Shown: positions 16,359 to 25,496 of the stretch, piece after piece
Position numbering within the stretch: position 1 is the first letter of the stretch
Layout of the letters: every line of letters begins with the position of its first letter
Origin: Bacillus sp. AFS073361
Lineage (GTDB): Bacteria; Bacillota; Bacilli; Bacillales; Cytobacillaceae
DNA: 47,682 nucleotides
Assembly (NCBI RefSeq): GCF_002567005.1
Contig: NZ_NUZU01000052.1
Location: forward strand, 4,520 to 52,201
Direction of reading: 5' to 3'
The notes under the pieces: model-generated
What the model saw: only the letters and a program-made list of their open reading frames with translations
Told to the model about the DNA's origin: nothing
The model's database searches: none
Position numbers and translations under genes: made by a program

Positions 16359-17117
16359 ATGAGTCCACAGCAGCCACTGATCTCAATTATAACACCTTCA
16401 TATAATTCAAGTTTATTTATCGAGCAGACAATCACTTCTGTAAGAAAGCAAACCTATCAAAACTGGGAAATGATTATTGTTGATGATTGTTCTACAGATA
16501 ATACACCAGAAATATTAGAGCAAATTGAAAAAGAAGATGAAAGAATAAAGGTTATTTATTTAAATCAAAATGGCGGGGCAGCCGTTGCCCGAAACATAGC
16601 TTTGCAAAATGCAAAGGGCAGATATGTAGCATTTCTTGATAGTGATGATTGCTGGAAACCAGAAAAATTACAAAAACAGTATTCTTTCATGCAAACCAAC
16701 TATTATGCTTTTACATTTACTGGTTACGAATTAATAACTAATGATGGAGTTCTATTGAACAAACAGATACCTGCCCCCGAGCAAATTACGTACAATGATA
16801 TGTTAAAGAATACGATTATTGGATGTTTGACTGTCATGATTGATCGAAAGACGGTTGGCCATTTTCAGATGCCAAACATACTCACACGACAGGATTTAGC
16901 CACCTGGCTAGCCATATTAAAAAAGGGGTTCAATGCATACGGATTAAATGAAAATTTGGCCGAGTATCGGACTGGGAATCCTTCAATATCAAGGAATAAG
17001 TGGAAAGCAGCAAAAATGAATTGGTTTGTATATCGCAAGGTAGAAAAACTTAACGTCATCAAAGCTTTTTGGTGTTTTTCACATTATGCCTTTCATGCTC
17101 TACTAAAAAGAATTTAA
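16359..17117 (+). CDS. tuaG: Glycosyltransferase family 2, TuaG
   Basis: 252 residues with a GT-A fold. It opens with PLISIITPSYNSSLFIEQTI, then IIVDDCSTDNTPE, GGAAVARNIALQNAKGRYVA and the metal/UDP-binding FLDSDDCW. The acceptor-side acidic motif is probably RQDLATWL. There is no membrane segment. It transfers one sugar of the repeat unit. It follows tuaF by 11 bp with AGGAGG. Confidence 0.85.
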   Translation: MSPQQPLISIITPSYNSSLFIEQTITSVRKQTYQNWEMIIVDDCSTDNTPEILEQIEKEDERIKVIYLNQNGGAAVARNIALQNAKGRYVAFLDSDDCWKPEKLQKQYSFMQTNYYAFTFTGYELITNDGVLLNKQIPAPEQITYNDMLKNTIIGCLTVMIDRKTVGHFQMPNILTRQDLATWLAILKKGFNAYGLNENLAEYRTGNPSISRNKWKAAKMNWFVYRKVEKLNVIKAFWCFSHYAFHALLKRI

Positions 17118-17132
17118 AAAGGGATGGGACAA

Positions 17133-18290
17133 ATGAAGAATATACATATCATTGTGGCAACAGGGGAGTGGGGGCAGGACCAGTTACGTTACCGAAGACA
17201 TCGGCTTGCAGAATATCTTCAAAAACATTCAGATACAAAAGAGGTTATTTGGTTATGCCCGTCACCAACACAAAAAGAAAAGTCCTGCTCTAGATTGTCA
17301 AATGGAATAAAACAATGGACCATACAAGATTTATTGCCACATAAAGTGTTTCGGTTTGGACGATATATTGATGAATTTCATAGATCAAAACTTCACCCAT
17401 TAATACAATATTTAAGAGAAGAACAGGAAAAGTATAAAGTGAATTTATGGTATACCTTTCCAGGTTACCCAATCCTTTCTGACCTCTTTTCCTGGAATAA
17501 AGTCGTTTATGATTGCAGTGATTTATGGACTTCGCCTATCAGTGGGAAAAACTCCATCCTAGCTAATTCTAGAAAAAATATCATATCAAAAGCTGAAAAT
17601 CGGATTATTCAAAGGGCAGATGTAATTACTTGCACCTCTGAGTATCTAAGTTCGAGAATAGTAGAAAATTTAGGTTCCCAAGAAAAGGTGTTCACCTTTG
17701 AAAATGGGGTAGAATATGATTTATTTGCGAACAATCCAACACAAATGGAGAATATTCTACCTGCTCAATTTAATGGTACGGTTTTAGGATTTATCGGTGG
17801 CATTAAACCGAAACTGGATTTTGATTTGATAAAGGAGGCAGCACAAAAAAAACGAGAATGGCTTTTTCTGTTTGTAGGTCCAGATGGCACGAATGATCAT
17901 CCAAAATTTAAAGATTTATTAACCGAGAGAAATGTTTTATGGACTGGAAGTGTCGAACCTTCAGAAGTACCAAAATATATGAACTTAATTGATATTGGTA
18001 TTATGCCATACAAATCCTCTCAATATAATCAAGCTGTCTTTCCATTAAAGTTATTTGAGTTTTTAGCAGCGGGGAAGTCGGTACTTGGTTTGCATTTGCC
18101 CTCAACGAAAAAATATGCCGAGGAATCTGTCTATGCTTATTTAGATACCGATAGTACGAACCAATTCATCCAAGTATGTGAACAATTAGAAGGGACTATA
18201 AATGATGAAAATATGATTCATAAGCGTAAGACACTTGCTAAATCAAAAAATTGGAACGAAGTATTTGAGGACATGTTTAGATTGGTTTAA
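17133..18290 (+). CDS. tuaH: Glycosyltransferase TuaH (GT-B type)
   Basis: 385 residues. The C-terminal half carries LGFIGGIKPKLDFDLI, FLFVGPDG, and a donor-site motif PLKLFEFLAAGKSVLG where the E-x7-E motif of GT4 enzymes lies, with only the first Glu obvious. The ATG at 17133 is preferred because AAAAAGGG ends right at the in-frame ATG at 17124, leaving no spacing there. Last gene of the tua operon, closed by a terminator. Confidence 0.8.
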   Translation: MKNIHIIVATGEWGQDQLRYRRHRLAEYLQKHSDTKEVIWLCPSPTQKEKSCSRLSNGIKQWTIQDLLPHKVFRFGRYIDEFHRSKLHPLIQYLREEQEKYKVNLWYTFPGYPILSDLFSWNKVVYDCSDLWTSPISGKNSILANSRKNIISKAENRIIQRADVITCTSEYLSSRIVENLGSQEKVFTFENGVEYDLFANNPTQMENILPAQFNGTVLGFIGGIKPKLDFDLIKEAAQKKREWLFLFVGPDGTNDHPKFKDLLTERNVLWTGSVEPSEVPKYMNLIDIGIMPYKSSQYNQAVFPLKLFEFLAAGKSVLGLHLPSTKKYAEESVYAYLDTDSTNQFIQVCEQLEGTINDENMIHKRKTLAKSKNWNEVFEDMFRLV

Positions 18291-18317
18291 AACAAACCGA
18301 GATAGCGTCAATTTTTG

Positions 18318-18344
18318 GAGACCCATAAAGGGTTTCTTTTTTTT
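18318..18344 (+). terminator. Terminator of the tua operon
   Basis: GAGACCC and GGGTTTC pair around ATAAA (one G-T wobble), followed by eight T. Confidence 0.9.
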
Positions 18345-18442
18345 GATAGTTGTTTTTTGAGTGTGTAAATGATCACAGGTGTGGAATTTTTGATGAAGGA
18401 AATACTTGCGGATCAAAAAAGAATAGTAAATACTTAACCCAG

Positions 18443-18544
18443 TCAATGTCTATTTGATTTTGATTTAAAAAATGAGTAATAAAAAATCCGTATAAAAGCT
18501 GCCGAAATAAAAATCAGAAACAGAATATTAAGAAAATTATTCAT
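18443..18544 (-). CDS. 33-residue hydrophobic peptide
   Basis: On the minus strand GGGGAGGT lies a few bases ahead of ATG (18544), followed by 33 codons and TGA. The peptide starts MNNFLNILFLIFISAAF, a single membrane helix, and ends in a short basic tail (KSKSNRH). The strong ribosome site in an otherwise empty 600-bp gap is the main support. I do not recognise a family. The rest of the gap 18345-18943 holds the terminator of the minus-strand permease and nothing else I can support. Confidence 0.5.
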   Translation of the reverse strand: MNNFLNILFLIFISAAFIRIFYYSFFKSKSNRH

Positions 18545-18786
18545 ACAACTACCTCCCCATTTGGAAATTACTTATAAAAATGAACCATTGTATTGGAATG
18601 GCTATAGTTACATTTTAACCAGTAAATACTAAGAAATAGTTGATTCGATGTTAACCTTTTGTAAAGTATTGTTATATTTATTTTATAGATATTGAGGCTT
18701 GTTTAGCACAGGTCCATATGAAAACTTTTACAATCTTGAACAAATATAAGGAAAATACATATATTTATAATATGTAGTAAGTCTCA

Positions 18787-18818
18787 TAAAAAAAGACCGT
18801 GAGCTCAAGACACGGTCT
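18787..18818 (-). terminator. Terminator of the second ArsB-type gene
   Basis: Read on the minus strand, AGACCGTG and CACGGTCT form an 8-bp stem followed by TTTTTTT. It lies about 125 bp after the permease stop. Confidence 0.8.
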
Positions 18819-18943
18819 AAAAAACAACTATAGTAGTTAATGATTAATCCAACCTCGTCAGCCAAAACAGGATGGATTTTTCTTTGTGGACATTTTTTTG
18901 CTCATCTGAATAACACCTTTCTATCTGTTATTAAAATCATTTT

Positions 18944-20296
18944 TTAGTTCTGAAGTGTGCCTCCAAATAGCCATGATACCCAATAATATAGAATTACCAA
19001 GGTAAACAAGGTAGCTGGCGGGATAACAACGAAGGTTATTTTCATATACTGCCACCAACTAATCATGACTTTTCCTTTCCTTACAATATGCATCCACATT
19101 AACGTGGCCAGAGTTCCCATTGGTAGTAATAATGATCCCATGTCACTTCCTATGACATTGGCAAGATAGGATATTTTTAAACTGAGCAGAGGTAGATCCA
19201 TATTTGTTAATGTTAGTGTGCCGACCATTAACGCAGGATGATTATTAAATATGTTCGAAAGAACGGATAACAAGACACCCATTAGTACACTGGCATGAAG
19301 CAGGCTTCCAGAAACCATTGGATGCATGAAGTGGATGAGCCACTCTGTTAGACCAATATTATTTAAACCGTAAATGATCACATACATACTAAAAGCGAAA
19401 ACGATGATATACCACGGCGTTTTCTTCACCATATCGGTGGGGGGTATTTTTAAATATGCCCATCTCCAACCTAAAAGGACAAAAGAGCCAAAAACTGCCA
19501 TAAGCGAAACTGGAATAGACAGAAACGATGCTACAAAGAGGCTGACACGAACCGCAAAGACAAACAGTAGAACGTTTCTCATAAATCTCGATCGGTCTTT
19601 CTCAGAAGCATGTTTCAATGGACTTGGCTTAAGTGGATGATAAGAAGAGAGTGAAAGCCCAGTTACCTTAGTAGGGATCGTTTTTGGTAAGACCTTTTTG
19701 AAGCGAAGAAACAAAAGCCAGGTCAGTAGAAGTAAACCAAGTGTTGCAGGGACAAACATCATCGCCGTATGCAAGTACAAACTCATGTGGACGATTTTTA
19801 GGGCGATTAGATTGACAATATTACTTACGCCAATGGGCGCACTTGAAGCGGTCGCGATTAATGCACCTGAAAGCAAATACGGAATTTTTTGGTGGTTTTT
19901 TAAGCCCATATTGTTTAGCAGTATAACTAATATTGGTGTTGTGATTAAAATACTTCCGTCGTTATTAAAAAAGAGTGTCATTAAAAAACACAATAGATTG
20001 ACATACCAGAATAATCGAATGCCAGACCCTTTTGCTTTTTCTGCAAGCTTTTCTGCCATCCAGTTAAAGAACCCAAAACTTTCTAAGACGATGGCCATTA
20101 CAATTGTCGCCATTATGGTAATCGCGGCACCACTGATGGTTTCCGCTATTAGACCGAGGTCAGAGAATGTAACACTCCCACTTAAGATAACAACGATCGC
20201 ACCAATCGTAGCAGGGATTGCTTCATTAATACCTCGGGGTCTCCAAAAAATAAATCCTAGGGTGAGTAAAAAGGAAGCTATCGTTAACCAAACCAT
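18944..20296 (-). CDS. ArsB/NhaD-superfamily ion permease, second copy
   Basis: 450 residues, clearly paralogous to the protein at 1289-2647: the same LFFNNDGSILITTPI, SSAPIGVSNIVNLIALKI and SNIFNNHPALM segments, and the same overall length and helix pattern. The two differ mainly in the central cytoplasmic loop (about 215-245). No arsenic genes are adjacent, so the substrate is open. GAAAGGAG lies about 11 nt before the ATG. It has a long leader and its own terminator. The two copies sit in opposite orientation on either side of the tua operon. Confidence 0.8.
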   Translation of the reverse strand: MVWLTIASFLLTLGFIFWRPRGINEAIPATIGAIVVILSGSVTFSDLGLIAETISGAAITIMATIVMAIVLESFGFFNWMAEKLAEKAKGSGIRLFWYVNLLCFLMTLFFNNDGSILITTPILVILLNNMGLKNHQKIPYLLSGALIATASSAPIGVSNIVNLIALKIVHMSLYLHTAMMFVPATLGLLLLTWLLFLRFKKVLPKTIPTKVTGLSLSSYHPLKPSPLKHASEKDRSRFMRNVLLFVFAVRVSLFVASFLSIPVSLMAVFGSFVLLGWRWAYLKIPPTDMVKKTPWYIIVFAFSMYVIIYGLNNIGLTEWLIHFMHPMVSGSLLHASVLMGVLLSVLSNIFNNHPALMVGTLTLTNMDLPLLSLKISYLANVIGSDMGSLLLPMGTLATLMWMHIVRKGKVMISWWQYMKITFVVIPPATLFTLVILYYWVSWLFGGTLQN

Positions 20297-20603
20297 TGAA
20301 TAAATTTCTCCTTTCGGAAGCTAGTATTTCTTGAAATGAATCATGAGCGACTTTACCTCCACGTTTTGCATCCGCATCTATCCCTCCATTCCATCTATCC
20401 CTCTTGTGACTTTGTACTGTATGTATATGTCTCCCGACTGAGACAGGCTTTAGGTTTGTACCTGTTTTTTCCGAATTTCCGCTTGAGTCTATAGTGGTTG
20501 AAGACAGAGAGAGCCCCCGAAAATACGGCGGTTCTCTTAACTAGTTTATGTTTACTAAATTTCTTCCAAATAAGTTAAAATAGATATTAAAAAGAGGTGT
20601 GTC
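20297..20603 (-). promoter_or_regulatory. Leader/promoter region of the second ArsB-type gene, with hairpins
   Basis: No gene seen. Two overlapping hairpins are visible: GTCTC/GAGAC (20429-20444), and ACAGG (20443-20447) with CCTGT (20461-20465). They share two bases, so they are partly exclusive. A 10-bp stem with one mismatch lies at 20509-20536 (GAGAGCC / GGTTCTC outer arms). Purine-rich GGA repeats follow in the transcript at about 20385-20405. There is no obvious sequence match to the leader at 1160-1279. Confidence 0.35.
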
Positions 20604-20978
20604 ATGGACTTATTTTCAAGAATAGCTGAAGATAAAATAAAAGAAGCAATAAAAAATGGGGAATTCGAAAATCTGCCTGGGATGGGAAAGCCGTTGGATC
20701 TAAAAGATGATCTGCCAGGGATGAGCGCAGAAATGAAAATGGGTTACCGAATGCTTAAGAATGCAGGATTCATTTCAGACCAAGTCGATTTACGAAAAGA
20801 ATTGATTACCTTAAATGATCTCATTTCCGCCGCCACTGATGACGAAGAAATTAACAGGTTACAAGAAAAATTAACAAGGAAACAGTTGCAGTTTGAAAAA
20901 GTGATGGAACAAAGAAGGAAAAATTCGAATGGACGTTTCGGCAGTTATGCGGAGAAAATTTATGGAAAAATTAAATAA
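20604..20978 (+). CDS. DUF1992 (DnaJ-homolog-type) small protein
   Basis: 124 residues matching the DUF1992 family: an N-terminal helix MDLFSRIAEDKIKEAI, the conserved GEFENLPGMGKPLDL (about 18-32), then MGYRMLKNAGF and a charged coiled tail. The family is sometimes labelled DnaJ-like, but there is no J domain or HPD motif here, and its function is not known. Good site AGAGGTGTG before the ATG. Confidence 0.8.
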   Translation: MDLFSRIAEDKIKEAIKNGEFENLPGMGKPLDLKDDLPGMSAEMKMGYRMLKNAGFISDQVDLRKELITLNDLISAATDDEEINRLQEKLTRKQLQFEKVMEQRRKNSNGRFGSYAEKIYGKIK

Positions 20979-21057
20979 GTAGTTGTCTGGCTTCACTAAA
21001 AATGGAACAAAATAATTGCAAGAAGATAAAGGGTTTATTACTGGAGGTACATACGTC

Positions 21058-21909
21058 ATGTCTACCATCAATAAGATTGCTGCAACATTATTGTCAGTCC
21101 TGTTTCTAATAGGAGGAATGGTTCCAAATAGGGTCAGTGCTGCTGAATCAGAGGTCCCCAATATTGTGGGGGTGTATGGAGTAGCCATTGATGCAGAGAC
21201 AGGCGAAATTCTTTACAACAAAAATGCCCACTCAAAAGCATTTCCTGCAAGTATGACGAAAGTGTTAACGGCCATTATTTTAGATGAACAAATAAAAGAT
21301 GGGACTTTATTAAGGGTTAGCTCACATGCGGCGAATCAAGAATGCCTCTGTTTGGGGCTTACAGCAGGGGAGATGATTTCTAAACAAGACGCGATGAAAG
21401 CTTTATTATTATTAAGTGCGAATGATGTCGCCGTTACAATTGCTGAGAACGCGGCAGGAAGTGAAGAAGGATTTGCAGTTCTCATGAATCAGAGGGTCAA
21501 AACATGGGGCCTTAAAAATACTCATTTCGTTACATCAAATGGGCTTCATGACCCAAACCATTATACAACACCCTACGATATGGCCCTCATCACCAAAGAA
21601 GCGCTTAAACATCCTAATGTACTAAAGGTTATGACTACACGAAAAACAATGATTAAAACAAGCAAGAAAGAAAAGACAATCAGTAATCTATTTAAATTTC
21701 ACAGGAGCCCAAACTCGATTACTGGTAAACCTGGGTTTACAAATGCGGCTCATCATACACTATTGGAATACTTAAAACAAGGAAATAAGGAAGTTATCTC
21801 GGTTGTCATGAAAACCGATAAACAGTCAAAATACAGCGATATTCAAACCATGGCAAACTATTCATTTGCCCATATGAAGTCAGAAAATGAGTTTTCAGAA
21901 GGTAGGTAG
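21058..21909 (+). CDS. D-alanyl-D-alanine carboxypeptidase-like protein (PBP5/DacF family), short form
   Basis: 283 residues with a Sec signal peptide (cut near VSA-AES, residue 28). Penicillin-binding motifs: SMTK (65-68, nucleophile Ser65) and SAN (LLLSANDVA). The third box, normally KTG, reads KPG in ITGKPGFTNAA. The C-terminal PBP5 domain and membrane anchor are absent, so it is about 100 residues shorter than DacA/DacF and may be released. It should trim peptidoglycan stem peptides. The ATG at 21058 is preferred for GGAGGT 9 nt upstream; the frame also extends to an upstream TTG. Confidence 0.8.
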   Translation: MSTINKIAATLLSVLFLIGGMVPNRVSAAESEVPNIVGVYGVAIDAETGEILYNKNAHSKAFPASMTKVLTAIILDEQIKDGTLLRVSSHAANQECLCLGLTAGEMISKQDAMKALLLLSANDVAVTIAENAAGSEEGFAVLMNQRVKTWGLKNTHFVTSNGLHDPNHYTTPYDMALITKEALKHPNVLKVMTTRKTMIKTSKKEKTISNLFKFHRSPNSITGKPGFTNAAHHTLLEYLKQGNKEVISVVMKTDKQSKYSDIQTMANYSFAHMKSENEFSEGR

Positions 21910-21935
21910 TGAGGAGGGACCCATTCATTTGACCT

Positions 21936-21964
21936 CAAAAAATAGACCGCCTTGTCAGCGGTCT
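21936..21964 (-). terminator. Terminator of the secreted hypothetical gene
   Basis: On the minus strand AGACCGC pairs with GCGGTCT, then a T-rich tract. The stem starts at the stop codon of the gene. Confidence 0.75.
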
Positions 21965-22293
21965 TACTGTTGTTCTTGGTCATCCCAATAATGTAAAGTA
22001 TCGATTTTACCTGTCGGCTCACTTTTTAATACATTACCATCCTTGTCTTTATATACCTCGTACTCCTGGTACGTTTCTACGATATAGCCATCCACTTTTT
22101 CGATTTTCTCTAGTTTTTCCTCCAAAACTGGAACATCGCTGGAAGGCTCAACTTCTACAGGCTGTGCCATCACAGGTTGATCGGCTGAATAGGTAAAGTT
22201 TTTATTAATAAATGAGTACGGTGAATCAAGATACGCTGCAAAACCTAATGTGGCCAATAAGCAACAAATACTAATAAAGGTTTTTAATTTCAT
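21964..22293 (-). CDS. Secreted or membrane-anchored hypothetical protein
   Basis: 109 residues from the ATG at 22293, chosen because AAAGGAG lies 8 nt upstream. An N-terminal hydrophobic segment (about 5-22, with a Cys pair) could be a signal anchor. The rest is acidic, with a Glu/Lys-rich middle and a C-terminal region DGYIVETYQEYEVYKDKDGN that looks like two short strands. I do not recognise a family. It lies just downstream of the MFS gene in the same direction. Confidence 0.6.
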   Translation of the reverse strand: MKLKTFISICCLLATLGFAAYLDSPYSFINKNFTYSADQPVMAQPVEVEPSSDVPVLEEKLEKIEKVDGYIVETYQEYEVYKDKDGNVLKSEPTGKIDTLHYWDDQEQQ

Positions 22294-22365
22294 AAAATGG
22301 GCTCCTTTTTTACTTACATCCTCGTAACCCATTTTATGCGTGTCCTAAAAACATATGCATCTTGT

Positions 22366-23538
22366 TTAGTTTTGTATATTTGTTGATTTAACAGAAGCAA
22401 TCTGCGGTCGAAAAAGTAAAAATAGAATAAAAGCAGCAATGGAGATAATTGCACCAGAAATATACGGAAGCCCGATGGCCAATGAAAACAGCCAACCACC
22501 AAGTGGAGGACCAATAATTCGGCCAAGTGAGTCAAAGGAAGATAATAGGCCAGTTGAACTTCCGTGGCCAGCGCTTGACGTTTTCGTAATTAGAGAAGAA
22601 ACACTTGGACGAATGACTCCATTCCCTAAACCAAATATAGTTAGAAAAAGAGCTGCAGTACCAAAACTATTCACCAATAAAATTAAAGCAAATCCAAGCG
22701 CAGAAACAATGATACCCGACTGGATAACCATCCTTTCCCCGTATTTCTTCGTCAATCTACCAACTAGACCACCCTGGACAATCGCACTCCCAAATCCCAT
22801 GATCATAAAAATATAGCCAAGTTGAGTAGCATCTAAATCTGCCTTTTTCGCAGCAAAGTAAGCAAACGTTGCTTCCAAACCAGCCAGGGATAAAGAAATT
22901 AATAATTGCACTAGATACAGAACCGTTACAGCCTCACTAAACGCCTTCCAAAAAGAGGGTTGTTTTTTGGTACCTGCCTCTGTTCTCAGTTTTGATTCTT
23001 TTAGCAAAAGGAAAACAAGAATCAAGGTAATGAAAGAAGATCCACAAGCAAGATAAAAGGGCATGTTCAAGCTGAATTTTGAGAAAATACCACCAATTGC
23101 TGGACCGAAAACAAAGCCTAAGCCCGTTGCTGCACCAACAATCCCCATTCCTTTGCCGCGATTCTCTTCGGTGGTGATATCGGCAACGTATGCCATTGCG
23201 GTAGGCATATTAGCAGAGGAAAGAATACCGCCAATAATTCTTGCCGCGAATAACATCCAAAGCTCTGTTGACAATGCTTGAATTAGAAAGGAGAGACCAA
23301 GTCCAGCTATCCCAATCATCATCACTGGCTTTCGCCCAATTCGGTCGGAAACTTGCCCCCACATTGGAGCGAAAATAAGCTGCATGAGCGAATACACCGC
23401 CATAAGTAATCCTAGTTCGGTTGGGTTCGCCCCAATTCCTTCGGCATAGAAAGGTAAAACTGGAATGATAATTCCAAATCCCACCATCACCAAAAACATA
23501 ACTACAAATAAAATCGGTAAAGCGGACTTTGATTGCAA
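22366..23538 (-). CDS. MFS drug-type exporter (DHA1 family)
   Basis: 390 residues with 12 predicted membrane segments. Motif A GQVSDRIGRKPVM lies in the loop between helices 2 and 3, and motif C GAATGLGFVFGPAIGG in helix 5 marks a proton-drug antiporter of the Bmr/Blt/TetA type. A central cytoplasmic loop (about 185-205) is short and basic. The start is TTG at 23538 behind AGGAGTG. The substrate cannot be read from the sequence. Confidence 0.85.
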   Translation of the reverse strand: MQSKSALPILFVVMFLVMVGFGIIIPVLPFYAEGIGANPTELGLLMAVYSLMQLIFAPMWGQVSDRIGRKPVMMIGIAGLGLSFLIQALSTELWMLFAARIIGGILSSANMPTAMAYVADITTEENRGKGMGIVGAATGLGFVFGPAIGGIFSKFSLNMPFYLACGSSFITLILVFLLLKESKLRTEAGTKKQPSFWKAFSEAVTVLYLVQLLISLSLAGLEATFAYFAAKKADLDATQLGYIFMIMGFGSAIVQGGLVGRLTKKYGERMVIQSGIIVSALGFALILLVNSFGTAALFLTIFGLGNGVIRPSVSSLITKTSSAGHGSSTGLLSSFDSLGRIIGPPLGGWLFSLAIGLPYISGAIISIAAFILFLLFRPQIASVKSTNIQN

Positions 23539-23754
23539 AGAATTTCACTCCTAGATGACATTTAAAGTCGTTGATATTACATACTTTCTTCCTATCAATA
23601 GGATAATGGAAATGTTGATAGAAAAACAAGTCTCATGCATCAATTATTTCCTTGGGTGGAAATAGTATGCAATACTTTTATTATCACTTATTTAGCTAAT
23701 AGATAGCGATAATTATGCAAAATGCTAGCAATGGATAGCAGAGTGATAAAAACC

Positions 23755-23792
23755 ACAAAAAACACCATTCCATTAGGGGAACGGTGTTTTTT
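23755..23792 (-). terminator. Terminator of the PhnD/C/E-type operon
   Basis: AACACC-TTCC pairs with GGAA-GGTGTT, with A and T runs on both sides, so it can work on either strand. It lies after the permease on the minus strand. Confidence 0.8.
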
Positions 23793-23808
23793 AGCTGAAT
23801 CTAGTTCC

Positions 23809-23846
23809 AGTGCCCAGCGGCTAATGGACTTCGCTATTCGGGCACT
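23809..23846. repeat. Intergenic hairpin repeat
   Basis: AGTGCCC (23809-23815) pairs with GGGCACT (23840-23846), with an inner AGCG/CGCT helix (23816-23819 and 23832-23835). Its GC content and form resemble the small dispersed hairpin repeats common between Bacillaceae genes. The 319-bp gap 23539-23857 holds this and the terminator only. Confidence 0.45.
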
Positions 23847-23857
23847 TTCACTTTATA

Positions 23858-25495
23858 TTATTTAACTGCTTTTCTCGTACTTTCTGATGCAAAGTCAGCG
23901 ATAATGACGAGAATCATATAACAAAGAAGTAACAAGGTAATCTCTGTATATTGGAAATAGCTCATTGCCAACTTAAATTCCATTCCAAGACCACCCGCAC
24001 CAACAAAACCAACCACAATGGTTGTCCTCATGATGACTTCCCAGCGATAAAGAATATAAGTGAGAAATCGTGGTAATACCGTGGGCAGGATACCGTATAA
24101 GAAAATCTGGATTTTCGATGCACCTGTAGATGCTAAATTCCTTATTGGACGCGGGTCCATATCCTCAATCACCTCTGCCCAAAGCTTACCGAGAATCCCA
24201 AAGTTGTGGAGTGCAAGAGCGATTGCCCCAGGCAGTAAACCGGGTTTAAAAATAAAGATAATCATCATTGCCCAAACTAACTCAGGAACAGAACGAGAAA
24301 AGATATAGGTGATGCGAACTATTCCATAAAGAATCCAGTTATACCACTTCTTTGAAGAAGTTAACCCCCCATTAGCTATATTTCTAGCTGCAGGAATCAC
24401 TGTAAAAAAAGCAGCGATGGTCGCAAATCCAATTGCCATAATACTCATTTCCAATGTTTCAAGCGTGAGTTTCAAAGCAGCGGCCCAACTGCCAGCGTTG
24501 AAGAAAGCAGGGGTGGCATCATTTAATCCGATCAGACCACCGAAAAATTTTTTTGCATATTCAATATTCTTATCAGATAATAATTCAAAAAATTGAGCAT
24601 TCTCAGCGACCGTGATAAATCCCCATGAACAAACTACTAAAAGCAAGGTGAAAAGAAGTGAAAGCCAGCCAGGACTGAATCCCTTTCGGCGTTTCCGTTC
24701 TGTTAACCCCTTACGGACAAAATTACTCCAAACATCTACCAATATTACAAGAACAATTAGAAAAAAAACATATGACCAGACTTGATCGTATTTCAAATCA
24801 GCCAATGATAATTGAATTTGGTAGCCTAGACCGCCAAGTCCAACAAAACTCATAATGGCAGAAGACCGAATGGCACATTCAAAGCGGTACATCGTATAAC
24901 TGATCATGTCGGCCCAAATCAAAGGAAAATAGCCGTAGGTGAGTAGTTGCAGTTTGGATGCTCCTGCTGATTTTAAGGCCGTAATTGGTTGATCAGGCAC
25001 ATCATTTAACATGTCCGCAAAAATTCTGCCAAGTATCCCTCCGTATGGAATCGCAAGGGCAAATATGGCAGCATAAGGGGAAAGACCTACGGCAGCAACG
25101 AAAAGCCAGGCCCATATTAACTCATGAATCGAACGCGTGAAGCCTAATATTCCCCTAAAAAATACTTTAGACGTTAACCGAGCAACCCTGCTTGAGGTTA
25201 ATGTTCCAGAGGCAAGAACACCGACTATTAGTGCATAAATAATGGCAAGTGACATGCCGGCAACAGCATAGGCTAGCGTTATCCAGGCTGATTCAAGCCC
25301 CTTCATTAATACCTCAGCAGAAAGGTCCGGTTGAATGAGTCCTTCAAATATTTGCAACAATGTCGGTATTCCACCTGCATGGAATAGATCGGCATTCCAT
25401 TGAATTGAAAACAAGCTCCAAACGAATACGGCCGTCAAAAGTAACGTGAGAAGGAGGCGATTATACATACCGAAGACTGATTTACGTCCCAACAT
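23858..25495 (-). CDS. phnE: PhnE-type ABC permease, two domains fused
   Basis: 545 residues, about twice the usual PhnE. Two homologous permease halves (about 1-265 and 285-545) each carry an EAA-type coupling loop: SAGASKLQLLTYGYFP and STGASKIQIFLYGILP. Each also repeats the FVGLGGLGYQ / FVGAGGLGME segment. A single chain could therefore form the whole membrane channel. It is the last gene of a three-gene set and follows the ATPase directly (1 bp). The PhnE family moves phosphonate, phosphite, phosphate or related oxyanions; selenium oxyanions are a possibility here because of the nearby sel genes. Confidence 0.85.
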   Translation of the reverse strand: MLGRKSVFGMYNRLLLTLLLTAVFVWSLFSIQWNADLFHAGGIPTLLQIFEGLIQPDLSAEVLMKGLESAWITLAYAVAGMSLAIIYALIVGVLASGTLTSSRVARLTSKVFFRGILGFTRSIHELIWAWLFVAAVGLSPYAAIFALAIPYGGILGRIFADMLNDVPDQPITALKSAGASKLQLLTYGYFPLIWADMISYTMYRFECAIRSSAIMSFVGLGGLGYQIQLSLADLKYDQVWSYVFFLIVLVILVDVWSNFVRKGLTERKRRKGFSPGWLSLLFTLLLVVCSWGFITVAENAQFFELLSDKNIEYAKKFFGGLIGLNDATPAFFNAGSWAAALKLTLETLEMSIMAIGFATIAAFFTVIPAARNIANGGLTSSKKWYNWILYGIVRITYIFSRSVPELVWAMMIIFIFKPGLLPGAIALALHNFGILGKLWAEVIEDMDPRPIRNLASTGASKIQIFLYGILPTVLPRFLTYILYRWEVIMRTTIVVGFVGAGGLGMEFKLAMSYFQYTEITLLLLCYMILVIIADFASESTRKAVK

Positions 25496-25496
25496 C

